The notes beneath the pieces are model-generated. The model saw only the letters and a list, made by a program, of their open reading frames with translations. It searched no databases and was not told where the DNA came from. DNA of 54,475 bases. Source: Neobacillus rhizosphaerae. GTDB taxonomy: Bacteria > Bacillota > Bacilli > Bacillales > Cytobacillaceae. Position 1 is the first letter of the stretch, and every line of letters starts with the position of its first letter. The DNA is taken from the NCBI RefSeq assembly GCF_937468385.1, contig NZ_CALBWS010000038.1:1-54475 (forward strand), read 5' to 3'. Position numbers and translations under genes: made by a program. Below are positions 8,823 through 16,766 of the stretch, one piece after another.

Positions 8823-8858
8823 ATTGCCCCCGATAGTTTAAGTACAAAATTTCACAAT
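8823..8858 (+). repeat. Dispersed repeat family A, copy 2 (next to the intact recombinase)
   Basis: It has the core TAGTTTAAGTACAAA followed by TTCACAAT, after TTGCCCCCG. It begins one base after the recombinase terminator. A GGCGACC/TCGCAC-containing segment follows (8875-8912). Confidence 0.75.
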
Positions 8859-8921
8859 CTTTCTTGTAGAATAAGAAAAAGGCGACCTTCCTCTTGAAGA
8901 ATCGCACTCCGTTAATTTAAA

Positions 8922-9425
8922 TTAGATTTTTTCTTTTTTTTCCAGCTTAGCACTTAACTGATTAAAGTAATCGACTGAATCAGGTGAAAATTGCTTGGCT
9001 AAAGTAGTTCCTTTTTGTATTGATTTTGTAGCTTTTTCAAATAAATTTGCTTTGATTTGAGCATCTGCAAGTGTATACCAGTAAAACCACGCATCCATCT
9101 TTGATATTTTATCTTTGTAAAATTTTTCAATAACAGGATAGTATTCAGAATATAATTTTTCATCAAGAATTAATTTTTGAACATTCCATTTAAGAACATC
9201 CACATTACAAGCATCGGCAATAAACCATTGCCAAACAGCTATTCCAACAGTTTTATTGCTTATCAGCTCAATCATATGGTAATGGACATTTGCTATCTTA
9301 ACTAATGAATTATTATTCCATTTAAAAATCTCAAGTTTGTTCCCTGCCGCCGCACCAATTGATACACCAAATAGATACTCTTTAATACCATCTCCAGTAA
9401 TATCAGCAAAACCTAAATATTTTTT
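8922..9425 (-). pseudogene. Truncated VCBS/FG-GAP-like protein gene (3-prime part)
   Basis: An open frame without start runs leftward from about 9425. Its first part reads KYLGFADITGDGIKEYLFG, a typical calcium-binding-like blade of VCBS/FG-GAP repeat proteins, and it continues to a Lys-rich end (AKLEKKEKI). An ATG at 9275 would give a 117-residue fragment, but it has no good ribosome binding site. The frame is cut at an A7 tract by a stop (9426-9428), and only a few codons of a plausible upstream continuation remain. I read it as a decayed gene for a secreted or surface protein. Confidence 0.55.
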
Positions 9426-9623
9426 TCATCAATAATCCCCTTTATAAACCAATATTAGAGATTATTGTTCCCCTATGTCTGCTGGTTTTAAATAAAGTTT
9501 GATTAAAAATATCGAATGAAGCTGCATTTTACGGCAAATTAAAAGAATCCATTTTGAAAAAAGATTGATCAAAATGAAATAATTGCATTTTGTGAAGTAT
9601 GAGATTTTTATAAAATAGTTTGA

Positions 9624-9766
9624 TCATTTCAATGAGCCATATTCCACAAACGCCTCTGTCATGAACAAAGAATTAAAACCACTGTTTTCTAATTGCTCTC
9701 GTAAAAAAACTTCCGCGGTTTTGGAACGGATGATGCTATTAATTTCATCAGCTATACAGAAGGAAC
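9624..9766 (-). pseudogene. Possible short gene remnant
   Basis: A leftward frame between two stops encodes about 48 residues (ADEINSIIRSKTAEVFLREQ and a tail ending EAFVEYGSLK). The codons look coding-like but there is no start or ribosome binding site. It directly abuts the HxlR gene and may be the tail of a gene lost by deletion. The family is not recognised. The bases 9430-9623 hold nothing else that I can identify. Confidence 0.25.
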
Positions 9767-10105
9767 TTAATTATTGCGGTTTTTTACTCCCCACTCACAT
9801 AACTGTTCCAAAACAGGTAATAGAGTTTCTGCTTTATGTGTGAGACTGTACTCAACTTTAGGGGGAATTTGAGGATACTCTTTCCGTCTAACAATCCCAT
9901 CTGCTTCCAATTCTTTAAGTTGTGAACTCAATGTTTTAAAAGTAATAGCTCCTATTTTTCTTTTCAAATCATTAAAGCGAACTGGTTGGTTTTCTGCTAG
10001 GAGGTAAATAATAAGCATTTTCCATTTACCACCAATCACTGATATTGTATAACCAAAAGGTGTCTCTTGAATATTACCCTTTTCTTTATAGTCAGCCATA
10101 CTCAT
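9767..10105 (-). CDS. HxlR family winged-helix transcriptional regulator
   Basis: The 112-residue product matches the usual length. The family core is clear: TPFGYTISVIGGKWKMLIIY, then RFNDLKRKIGAITFKTLSSQ and YPQIPPKVEYSLT. The start was set at the ATG whose first base is 10105 (MSMADYKEK), 10 bases after AAAGGA; an upstream ATG at 10171 has no site. No Cys lies near the N-terminus, so it is not an obvious HypR-type disulfide sensor. It is divergent from the RidA-like gene (10210), which is the likely target. Confidence 0.9.
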   Translation of the reverse strand: MSMADYKEKGNIQETPFGYTISVIGGKWKMLIIYLLAENQPVRFNDLKRKIGAITFKTLSSQLKELEADGIVRRKEYPQIPPKVEYSLTHKAETLLPVLEQLCEWGVKNRNN

Positions 10106-10209
10106 ATTTACACTATCCTTTCTGGTAGTACCTATCAAAAAAGTGCGTACTATTTTTTTGTTTGCGTTCATTTTATACTGACATTACTTTGAAGTAAAGG
10201 AGAGAAAAA

Positions 10210-10593
10210 ATGACTAATGTTAAAACCTACGATCACGGTCTTTGGGATCACGGTATTACCCAAGGTTACAGCGTCAACGGCACTATCTACATTTCGGGGC
10301 AATTTTCCCACGATATGGAGGGTGCGTTCATTGGCGAGGGCGATATCGAAGCACAGACCCGACAGACGCTTGAAAATCTCGATCGCGTACTGGAGGGATT
10401 TGGTGTCACGAAGTCCAACCTCGCTTATATGGATATCTATTTAACAAATGCGCAAGAGCATTTCGAACCAGTCCTCCGGCTGTTCAAGGAATACGTGGGA
10501 CAACATCGGCCGGCCGGCAGCCTCATCGGCGTGACTTACTTGGCATCCCCAGAGCAACTGATCGAAATCAGCGCCGTCGCTCACACCGACTAA
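10210..10593 (+). CDS. RidA-like (YjgF/YER057c/UK114) family protein lacking the canonical Arg
   Basis: The product has 127 residues, the normal length. GQFSHDMEGAFIGEGDIEAQ, NLDRVLEGFG and LIEISAVA match the chorismate-mutase-like trimer fold. RidA enzymes that hydrolyse enamine/imine intermediates use an Arg in a PARS motif; here that motif is PAGS (101-104), so the key Arg is Gly. The conserved Glu near the end (IEIS) is kept. This places it among RidA-like subgroups without proven imine deaminase activity. Its codons are clearly GC-richer than neighbours (many CGG, GGC, CTC), pointing to recent transfer. A good AGGAGA site precedes the ATG. Confidence 0.88.
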   Translation: MTNVKTYDHGLWDHGITQGYSVNGTIYISGQFSHDMEGAFIGEGDIEAQTRQTLENLDRVLEGFGVTKSNLAYMDIYLTNAQEHFEPVLRLFKEYVGQHRPAGSLIGVTYLASPEQLIEISAVAHTD

Positions 10594-10699
10594 GTAAACT
10601 ACATTTTAAAATCAAAGTAATCATGTCAAGTTCAATTCTTTAGGTGATTATTGAAGTAAGCTGGGAAAATTAAAAAGGGGAAACAACTTGATTGAACTG

Positions 10700-10756
10700 A
10701 ACCCCGAATATTGGACACTTTTAGAAAAAGTGGACCTATTCGGGGTTCTTGTGTTT
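10700..10756 (+). terminator. Long hairpin terminator after the RidA-like gene
   Basis: AACCCCGAATA (10700-10710) pairs with TATTCGGGGTT (10737-10747). Inside it CACTTTT pairs with AAAAGTG, and a T-run follows at 10753. The inner part (GGACACTTTT/AAAAAGTGGACC) also resembles abutted insertion-sequence ends, so it may be a relic. Confidence 0.65.
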
Positions 10757-10820
10757 TTTGAAAGGCTATATCCCGATTCTAACGAATTTCCCGCTGTGTG
10801 ATAATCACTTTTTGCAAAAT

Positions 10821-10882
10821 TATAAACGTCGCAACTTTATTTTAAACTTCGTATCTTTTTTATAAACATCGTAACTTTATTT
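10821..10882. repeat. Three degenerate direct repeats of about 20 bases
   Basis: The unit TATAAAC-TCG-AACTTTATTT occurs at 10821 and 10861, with a shorter degenerate copy between. There is no gene in 10757-11016; nothing else was recognised there. Confidence 0.4.
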
Positions 10883-11016
10883 CAATCCTACAATGTCACC
10901 TCGTATATCAGAAACCACTGTTCAACTAAACTCCTTTTAGTTCAATAACAAAAAAGGCCACCAAATTAGCAGCTGGATGTTTAACTCTTACAAGTAGGCA
11001 CTAGTGCAACTTTTAT

Positions 11017-11511
11017 TTATTTATCTACTCCTGCATCTATTTTCCAGCTATTTTGCAACTTCCGGATATAAATGATCTGACCAATGTGATATGCGTTATG
11101 AGTTGACACATTTCCCAGTATTGCCCACCATTTCACGTGTCCAGGATAACCATTAACTTCTCTCTCAACTTTTTCTTCAGATAATAACTCTTGCCAACGT
11201 ATAAGCACCTCTAATAGTTGTTTTTTTAAGTCAGCAAAAGTATGATTTTCAGGAATAATAAAGCTGTTATTATTATTTCCTATTGAAGGCACAGCATCAA
11301 CGTGAGATTTTTGGTACCTTGTTTGCCATGTTTGATTCCAATATAGTAAATGCTGCACAATTTCAGCAATACTATTACTTTCTTCGTTTGGCTTCCAAAA
11401 TGCATGTTCCTCAGACAATCTTTCTACTGAATCTGAAAATGGTAGATACCAACTTGGGTCATTAGCATTTGCCAACAACTGATCCGATAAAACATCTTTT
11501 GCATGAACCAT
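11017..11511 (-). CDS. DinB family protein
   Basis: The product has 164 residues, typical of the four-helix DinB/YfiT metal-dependent fold. Candidate metal ligands are His in EIVQHLLYWNQTW and the two His in NVSTHNAYHIGQI. The start is the ATG (11509-11511) 6 bases after AGGAGTG. Bacillus DinB proteins are small cytoplasmic proteins, some DNA-damage inducible and some thiol S-transferases using bacillithiol; which applies here is unknown. Confidence 0.88.
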   Translation of the reverse strand: MVHAKDVLSDQLLANANDPSWYLPFSDSVERLSEEHAFWKPNEESNSIAEIVQHLLYWNQTWQTRYQKSHVDAVPSIGNNNNSFIIPENHTFADLKKQLLEVLIRWQELLSEEKVEREVNGYPGHVKWWAILGNVSTHNAYHIGQIIYIRKLQNSWKIDAGVDK

Positions 11512-11614
11512 AACAAACACTCCTAATTTTTATTTACTGTTTTTTCTAAATCTTCATACAATGTTACCTTATTATATTCTACATAGTATATTGATTGTCC
11601 TGTTCTTTTTAAGC

Positions 11615-11650
11615 TAACCTCCAGCTAGTTTAAGTACAAAACTTCACAAT
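11615..11650 (+). repeat. Dispersed repeat family A, copy 3
   Basis: AGCTAGTTTAAGTACAAAAC followed by TTCACAAT is nearly identical to copy 2. No recombinase fragment is next to this copy. Confidence 0.7.
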
Positions 11651-11740
11651 TTCAGGATTCTCCCTAGCCTAGATTGCTGAATAACACAGGATTAAGATAC
11701 AAAATAAAAATGCCCCCTATTTTGATAGAGGACATCAGTA

Positions 11741-11790
11741 AATTACTTTTTTATCAAGTAAACAACTTTTTTATCAAGTAAACGACTTTT
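11741..11790. repeat. 20-bp tandem repeat (about 2.5 copies)
   Basis: The unit AACAACTTTTTTATCAAGTA repeats with an exact 20-base period just downstream of the anti-sigma gene stop. It is probably slippage-derived. A preceding imperfect hairpin (TGCCCCCTA/TAGAGGACA) may end transcription. Confidence 0.6.
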
Positions 11791-11822
11791 TTCAACAATA
11801 ATACAATTTACTATTACTATTA

Positions 11823-12581
11823 CTATTTATTAAAACTGATTAATTTAGCCATTTTAATAAGATCATCACTACTTTGTCCACCCGAAATATAATAGATAAA
11901 TTCATTACTGACCATGATTAACTGAGGACCCCCATCTGCTTCGACTAGTTTTGGAAGAATTGCTTGATGATTTCCAATGGTTAACAAAGATTTAAAACTG
12001 GAGTACCTTTTTACTAACGATTCGTATGCAAGCTTCGCAGAACCTTGTTTATTAATAGTAGTATTAATGGATAGGAATTTATCTCCTTTAACAGGATAAG
12101 TTACACTCACTAGGACACGATTATTATCTTTAGTTGCGGTAATCTTTGGTTCTCCTATGATTGAAGGAATGATTACATTAGAAGGGATGACTGCTTCTTC
12201 TGTCAAAACGAGTGACTTCATGCCGTTTACTATTTTGAACAACTCTTGGTCTTCCCTTGAGAAAGTAACGGATACATCTTTATCTTGAGTCTGTTGCTCG
12301 GATGTGTTTACTCCATTAGGATAAGAACTTCGTGACGAATGGCTAACATTGGAATCTTCCTGTTTTACAAGAACAAAAGCTATGACAAAAATGGCAGCCA
12401 CTGCACACATCCTTACAGGAAAAACAAATATTTTATTGAGCTTGGCTTTTAAGGAAAGTTTATTTATATCCGTTAACAATTTATGTTTTAATTCATCATT
12501 TTGGGAGTTTTTCCATACTATATCTGCCTCTAAATTAGATAATTCAGTATCCAATAAACTTCTTGTATATTGTTCCTTCAC
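11823..12581 (-). CDS. Membrane anti-sigma factor partner of the ECF sigma at 12544
   Basis: The product has 252 residues with a cytoplasmic N-terminus (about 1-55), one membrane segment (about 58-75: RMCAVAAIFVIAFVLV) and an extracytoplasmic domain ending GGQSSDDLIKMAKL. It starts with GTG, 8 bases after AGGAGGGG, inside the 3-prime end of the sigma gene (38-base overlap), so the two are translationally coupled. This order and topology are those of ECF sigma/anti-sigma pairs; the N-terminal part would hold the sigma factor. No zinc-binding HxxxCxxC motif is visible. The signal is unknown, and the outer domain resembles DUF4367-type sensors only weakly. Confidence 0.75.
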   Translation of the reverse strand: MKEQYTRSLLDTELSNLEADIVWKNSQNDELKHKLLTDINKLSLKAKLNKIFVFPVRMCAVAAIFVIAFVLVKQEDSNVSHSSRSSYPNGVNTSEQQTQDKDVSVTFSREDQELFKIVNGMKSLVLTEEAVIPSNVIIPSIIGEPKITATKDNNRVLVSVTYPVKGDKFLSINTTINKQGSAKLAYESLVKRYSSFKSLLTIGNHQAILPKLVEADGGPQLIMVSNEFIYYISGGQSSDDLIKMAKLISFNK

Positions 12582-13098
12582 GCAAATACCCCTCCTTTAA
12601 CAATTGCTTTTCCAATACAGGGATAGCTCTATAAAGTGTTGACTTAACCTTACTTTCAGACCAACCTAAAACTTCGGCTGTTTCTTCAATAGAGAACTCT
12701 TTAATTTTCCGTAATATAATAACTTCCCTATATGAATCTTTAATTACACCTAATGCTTTATAAAGTTCATATGAACTTTCCTTAATTTGAATCATTTCGT
12801 CAGGTAACGGATTGGTATCCTTCTTAAAGAAAAATGCTTCTTTAAAAAGCAAGATCGGCTTACGTTTTCGGATAAAATCAATTGTTAAATTATGAGCTAT
12901 ACTAAAAAGCCATGTTTTTGGATTGGATTTACGCCTATATGAATCATAATGAATATATGCCTTTAAAAAAGTCTCGTGTCTTAAATCTTCTGCTTGTTGA
13001 TAATCTTGTATCATCATAAAAATAAACTTAAAAATAGGTTCGTTAAAATCCTCATACCATTTTATGATTTCTCTATTCCTAATATCCGACACATTCAT
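12544..13098 (-). CDS. ECF-type RNA polymerase sigma factor
   Basis: The product has 184 residues. Region 2 is seen at about 15-80 (NEPIFKFIFMMIQDYQQAED, then TWLFSIAHNLTIDFIRKRK) and region 4 at about 110-165 (YREVIILRKIKEFSIEETAE, WSESKVKSTLYRAI). It starts with ATG after AGAGGGGGATGA. The promoter upstream carries an AAC-N16-CGTC signature, so it is probably autoregulated. Together with the overlapping membrane anti-sigma it forms an envelope-stress type switch. It does not clearly match one named B. subtilis ECF sigma. Confidence 0.9.
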   Translation of the reverse strand: MNVSDIRNREIIKWYEDFNEPIFKFIFMMIQDYQQAEDLRHETFLKAYIHYDSYRRKSNPKTWLFSIAHNLTIDFIRKRKPILLFKEAFFFKKDTNPLPDEMIQIKESSYELYKALGVIKDSYREVIILRKIKEFSIEETAEVLGWSESKVKSTLYRAIPVLEKQLLKEGYLREGTIYKKFIGY

Positions 13099-13128
13099 CC
13101 CCCTCTTTTTTAAGAACTTCGATGTTTA

Positions 13129-13151
13129 GACGTTTATCTCTAATAAAAGTT
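13129..13151 (-). promoter_or_regulatory. Putative ECF-type autoregulatory promoter
   Basis: Read leftward, AAC (13151-13149) is followed after 16 bases by CGTC (13132-13129), the generic Bacillus ECF promoter pattern. It lies about 30 bases before the sigma gene start. Confidence 0.5.
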
Positions 13152-13192
13152 TTATTTAGTAATTCAAAAATTTTAAAAACCTTGTTGAACTA

Positions 13193-13229
13193 ATCTTCTA
13201 CCTTTTGTTTAAGTACAATCCTTCACAAC
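13193..13229 (+). repeat. Dispersed repeat family A, copy 4
   Basis: TTGTTTAAGTACAATCC followed by TTCACAAC keeps the core; the left half has diverged. Confidence 0.6.
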
Positions 13230-13640
13230 TAATCTAGATTTTAACATAAATATCCAGTTTCCTTTAAAGGGTCTTGTTCAATTATCTGGCCAGATTGCAG
13301 AATACTGAAAAATGCGAAAAGGCTTCCAAAATGGCCCCCCGTTGGCACGATAATAGTTGTACCAGCACCACTCCTATCGGTGTGGAGTTTAGACATCATC
13401 CTCAATCCTGTTTGAATAAACATGAACCCATTTTTGAAGTGTGTAAAGATTGTCCACACCAATGTAATTCAGTTTGAATTTATTGATAGTGGAGGAAGGA
13501 GAAGGTTGGACGTGACAACTAAATCGATTAGAGGATTTTATTTTTTTAAAATGGGGTCCCTATTTCCAATTGTTGAACTGCAAAATATCAAGAATAATTA
13601 TTTTCTCCTCATTCTATTAAAAAAATATTCTATTTAAAGG
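13230..13640. other. Intergenic region with uncertain coding content
   Basis: Short overlapping frames exist on both strands (13241-13462 leftward, 13274-13477 rightward), but neither has a convincing ribosome binding site or a family I know. One of the two may be a relic. Confidence 0.3.
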
Positions 13641-13652
13641 AGATGTTCTTAT

Positions 13653-14775
13653 TTGGCAAATACAGCTCAACGTTTAATTGTTGGGTTTTACCCAAATGTT
13701 ACAAAGGAAGAACGCGAAGAAGTCCACAAAATGATGGGAGCAACTTTAGTCCAAGCAATAGACCAGTTGCATGCAGAGGTTGTAACTGTACCTGCACAAA
13801 ATGTTGGTTTCTATTTAACCCAATATTCTGCAAGCACGAAAGTACGTTATGTTGAAATTGACCAAATTGCTCAAGCAACCGGTTGTAGAAGAATTATTCC
13901 TAATGATGAAAAATTCGATTTCCAATGGGGTCTTGAAAAAATAAAAGCACCAGAGGCATGGTGTAGAGCTGTAATTACATCCGCAAATATCGCTATAGCC
14001 ATTCTTGATACAGGCATTGACCAAAATCATCCAGACTTAGCTGCGAAAATCACTAGGAAATGTCAATTTCACAAACTCACCAACTGTTGATGATCTTTTT
14101 GGTCATGGTACACATGTTGCTGGAATTGCTGGAGCTATTACGAATAATCTCGTATTTGGAGCTGGGACAAGCTTTAACTCAGGGGATCTCTGGAATATAA
14201 AAGTATTAGGTGATGATGGTTTTGGCTTATTTAGTTGGATTGCTTCTGGAATCGTTGATGCAGCAGATGCGGGAGCAGCCGTCATCAATATGAGCCTTGG
14301 AGGGCCAGGAGGGTCACAAGCTCTAGAAGACGCAGTCAATTTTGCTTGGAATACAGGAGTGGTAATAGTTGCTTCAGCAGGAAATGATAATACTAACACA
14401 CCATCGTTTCCTGCTGCATATGTAAATGTGATTAGTGTTGCTGCAACGGATGAGAACGACCTAAAAGCATTTTTTTCGAATTTTGGGGATGGAGTTGATG
14501 TTGCTGCTCCAGGTGTAGGCATCTTTTCAACATGTCCAACCCATACGAATGTCATTGGGTGCATAAATTTTGGCTCTTTAAATGGAACATCCCAAGCTGC
14601 TCCATTTGTATCAGGCCTTGCATCTTTGATAAAGGCCACTTTTCCATTATTGAGCAACCAAGCAATACGTCTAGCAATAGAATCGTCTACAGATGACGTA
14701 CCTGGTTCTGGAACATTATATCAATTTGGAAGAATCAATGCTAATGCAGCTATTATTACAGCTGGAACTTTATAA
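13653..14775 (+). pseudogene. Subtilisin-like serine protease (S8) gene interrupted by a frameshift
   Basis: Two frames make one protease. The first (13653-14090; TTG start, AAAGGAGA upstream) has a propeptide-like N-terminus and the catalytic Asp in AILDTGIDQNHPDL. The second frame takes over at about 14053 with GNVNFTNSPTVDDL, the catalytic His in FGHGTHVAGIAG, the oxyanion Asn in SAGNDN, and the catalytic Ser in NGTSQAAPFVSG. A single extra base around 14050-14055 explains the break. The joined product would be about 373 residues, thermitase/intracellular-subtilisin-like in size. There is no signal peptide. It may be a real mutation or a sequencing error. Confidence 0.85.
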
Positions 14776-14895
14776 TAACAGTGACAGTTCATATTTAATA
14801 CAGCTTTGTTAATCCGTTACTAGAAACGTACAAAGGCAACGCCCTAAGTAAAATGTACCTTTGTAAATGACATTTAAAAAAAGGACAGGCCACAC

Positions 14896-14945
14896 AAATA
14901 AGATGATTTCTGTACAGGGGGTCATCTTATTTATGTTCCATTGAT
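14896..14945 (+). terminator. Hairpin after the protease gene
   Basis: AAATAAGATGA (14896-14906) pairs exactly with TCATCTTATTT (14932-14942). Only a short T-run follows, so its strength is uncertain. Confidence 0.5.
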
Positions 14946-15097
14946 ATCTGGCATGTTACTAAGTCACATAATGCTTTGAAAATCAAAAGATTAACCAATC
15001 TCCTTTCGAACCTTTCAAGTTTCAGTTGACTTTCTTTAAAATAAATAACGAGATGCACACTACATGTGTTTGGATAGAAAGCTGATAGTAATAAGCA

Positions 15098-16366
15098 TTA
15101 ATATGATTTTTGCATTAAGTTATTCTTGTACTTAAATATATATATTGGCAAATATGCTGCTACTATCATCGGTATAATTAGCTTTATTGGGAATAGAATG
15201 ATTAATATTAATACCGCTGCTATTGGCTTTTTCATTATTCCACTTGTGAGTGAAGTAGTTACAATGGCAACGGATGTTATTGGATCTATCGGAAATAACA
15301 ATGCCATTCCATATCCTAAACTTGCTCCTGCGAAAATAACAGGAAATATATGTCCTCCACGCCAACCACTTGCTAAACAAAATTCGGTTATGAATAACTT
15401 TACAATAGCAGATATCAACAATAAATAAATCGACATATCTTTCCATTCTGCTGGTAATTCTGTTAGCTGATGCTCCCCTGAAAATAACATTGTAGGAAGA
15501 ATAGTACCTATTAATCCTAATACTAATCCACCAATTACAGCTTTAATTATTTTATAATTTTCAAGCGATTTAAATACCTTATGAAGAATTTTTCCAAAAA
15601 ACTCATATAATAAGGCAAATAATACTCCTATAAGGATTAGTGGTATTATGGCTATAATTTCATTTTTACCTACTACTGCTGAACCAAAATCAACTAAAGA
15701 AATTTTTCTGTAATCTATTTTTGATAAAAATATAAATACACCAAAACCCGCAACAGTAGTTATTGAATAAACAATTATTTTTATCAGCTTTAAACGTCTT
15801 AAATCTTTTTTATCCTCAAAGAAGGTAGTAGCCCCAAAGAGTGGTGCTCTAAAAATCATGCCAATTGTAGCCTCAATACTATACTCAATTATTATTTCTC
15901 CATATTTATTTAAAACTGATTTTTTCTTAACTAAAGATTTAAGAGTGTCTCCTGCCCACGTAGAAAGACCTCCTATTATACCAACTAAAGCCGCCTCAGG
16001 ACCAAGGCTGGCTCCAAAAGAAAGAACACAAAGTGCAGTCAATGTACTCTTATGTACTGACCTATAATCAACTCTTTTGGTTTCCTTGAATTCTGCTAAT
16101 ACATCCTCCATATTACGCGGGTAATTACCAAAGTACTTTTGACATAAACCTACCAGAACGCCTCCAACCAAACACAGTAATAGGGTCCAATTTTTAAAAT
16201 GAAGGGTCTTTGGTAAGGTATCCCATAAAAAGTGAGTTGTAAAAGAAGTAACAGCTAAAAAACCCCATGTCAAAAACCCTACAATTCCTCCTATAATTAT
16301 GCTAAATAGCACTATAATACCTAACTTTGAAAATTTCATCCTCTTGTATTGATCCTCCTTATTCAT
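15098..16366 (-). CDS. ClC-type chloride channel/transporter family protein
   Basis: The product has 422 residues with about 10-12 hydrophobic segments. The ClC signatures are present in altered form: SFGASLGPEAALVGIIGG (about 117-134) corresponds to the GxExP region, and SGWRGGHIFPVIFAGASLG (about 341-359) to GxFxP. In exchangers such as E. coli ClcA the residue two before Pro is the gating Glu (GREGP); here that position is Leu (SLGP), and a Glu follows the Pro instead. An uncoupled channel or different ion use is possible. The first ATG lacks a ribosome binding site; M10 (MKFSKLG) lies 14 bases after AGGAGG and is an alternative. The 400 bases upstream to nupG hold only a terminator. Confidence 0.85.
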   Translation of the reverse strand: MNKEDQYKRMKFSKLGIIVLFSIIIGGIVGFLTWGFLAVTSFTTHFLWDTLPKTLHFKNWTLLLCLVGGVLVGLCQKYFGNYPRNMEDVLAEFKETKRVDYRSVHKSTLTALCVLSFGASLGPEAALVGIIGGLSTWAGDTLKSLVKKKSVLNKYGEIIIEYSIEATIGMIFRAPLFGATTFFEDKKDLRRLKLIKIIVYSITTVAGFGVFIFLSKIDYRKISLVDFGSAVVGKNEIIAIIPLILIGVLFALLYEFFGKILHKVFKSLENYKIIKAVIGGLVLGLIGTILPTMLFSGEHQLTELPAEWKDMSIYLLLISAIVKLFITEFCLASGWRGGHIFPVIFAGASLGYGMALLFPIDPITSVAIVTTSLTSGIMKKPIAAVLILIILFPIKLIIPMIVAAYLPIYIFKYKNNLMQKSY

Positions 16367-16652
16367 ATGGAGTCGAAAAAGTTTTTTTATGATTAGTTAT
16401 TTTTCTCGCTTTTTTCTCCTCGTAATGATCAAAAAAATAATAGACATTACCGTGAAAACCTTTTTTACTATCTTAAGGGCATTTCCGATGAACGGATTAG
16501 TCTCACATAAACTTTATTAATCGGACTTTTATTTCGACTTTTTTCTCATTCTACAGAAAAAAACCGAAGGTCTCAAGAGAGTATCTCCCGTTGATCTCGG
16601 TCAAGATTTCGTTTGATTCGTTTTGGTACCGAAATTTTATTATGGAAACAGA

Positions 16653-16682
16653 AAAACCCGAATAACTTTTTATTCGGGTTTT
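16653..16682 (-). terminator. Rho-independent terminator of the nupG operon
   Basis: AAAACCCGAATA pairs perfectly with TATTCGGGTTTT around a 6-base loop, followed leftward by T/A-rich sequence. It lies about 85 bases past the nupG stop. The rest of 16367-16766 shows no gene. Confidence 0.8.
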
Positions 16683-16766
16683 GGATAGATTTTTTTATGT
16701 TTTGGGTCCACTAAATACATACACTTAATCAATAGAAGAGGATGATATATAAAATGAAACTATGAT

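Noticed and set aside
13241..13477. Overlapping frames on both strands before the protease gene
   Set aside because: Neither has a convincing start site or known family; kept only as an uncertain region.
14103..14657. 184-residue leftward frame inside the subtilase region
   Set aside because: It is a shadow of the protease on the opposite strand; no ribosome binding site, and the composition is Pro/Ala/Ser-rich as expected from the complement.
16383..16640. Fluoride riboswitch before the ClC gene
   Set aside because: I looked for the conserved fluoride aptamer pattern upstream of the start and did not see it.
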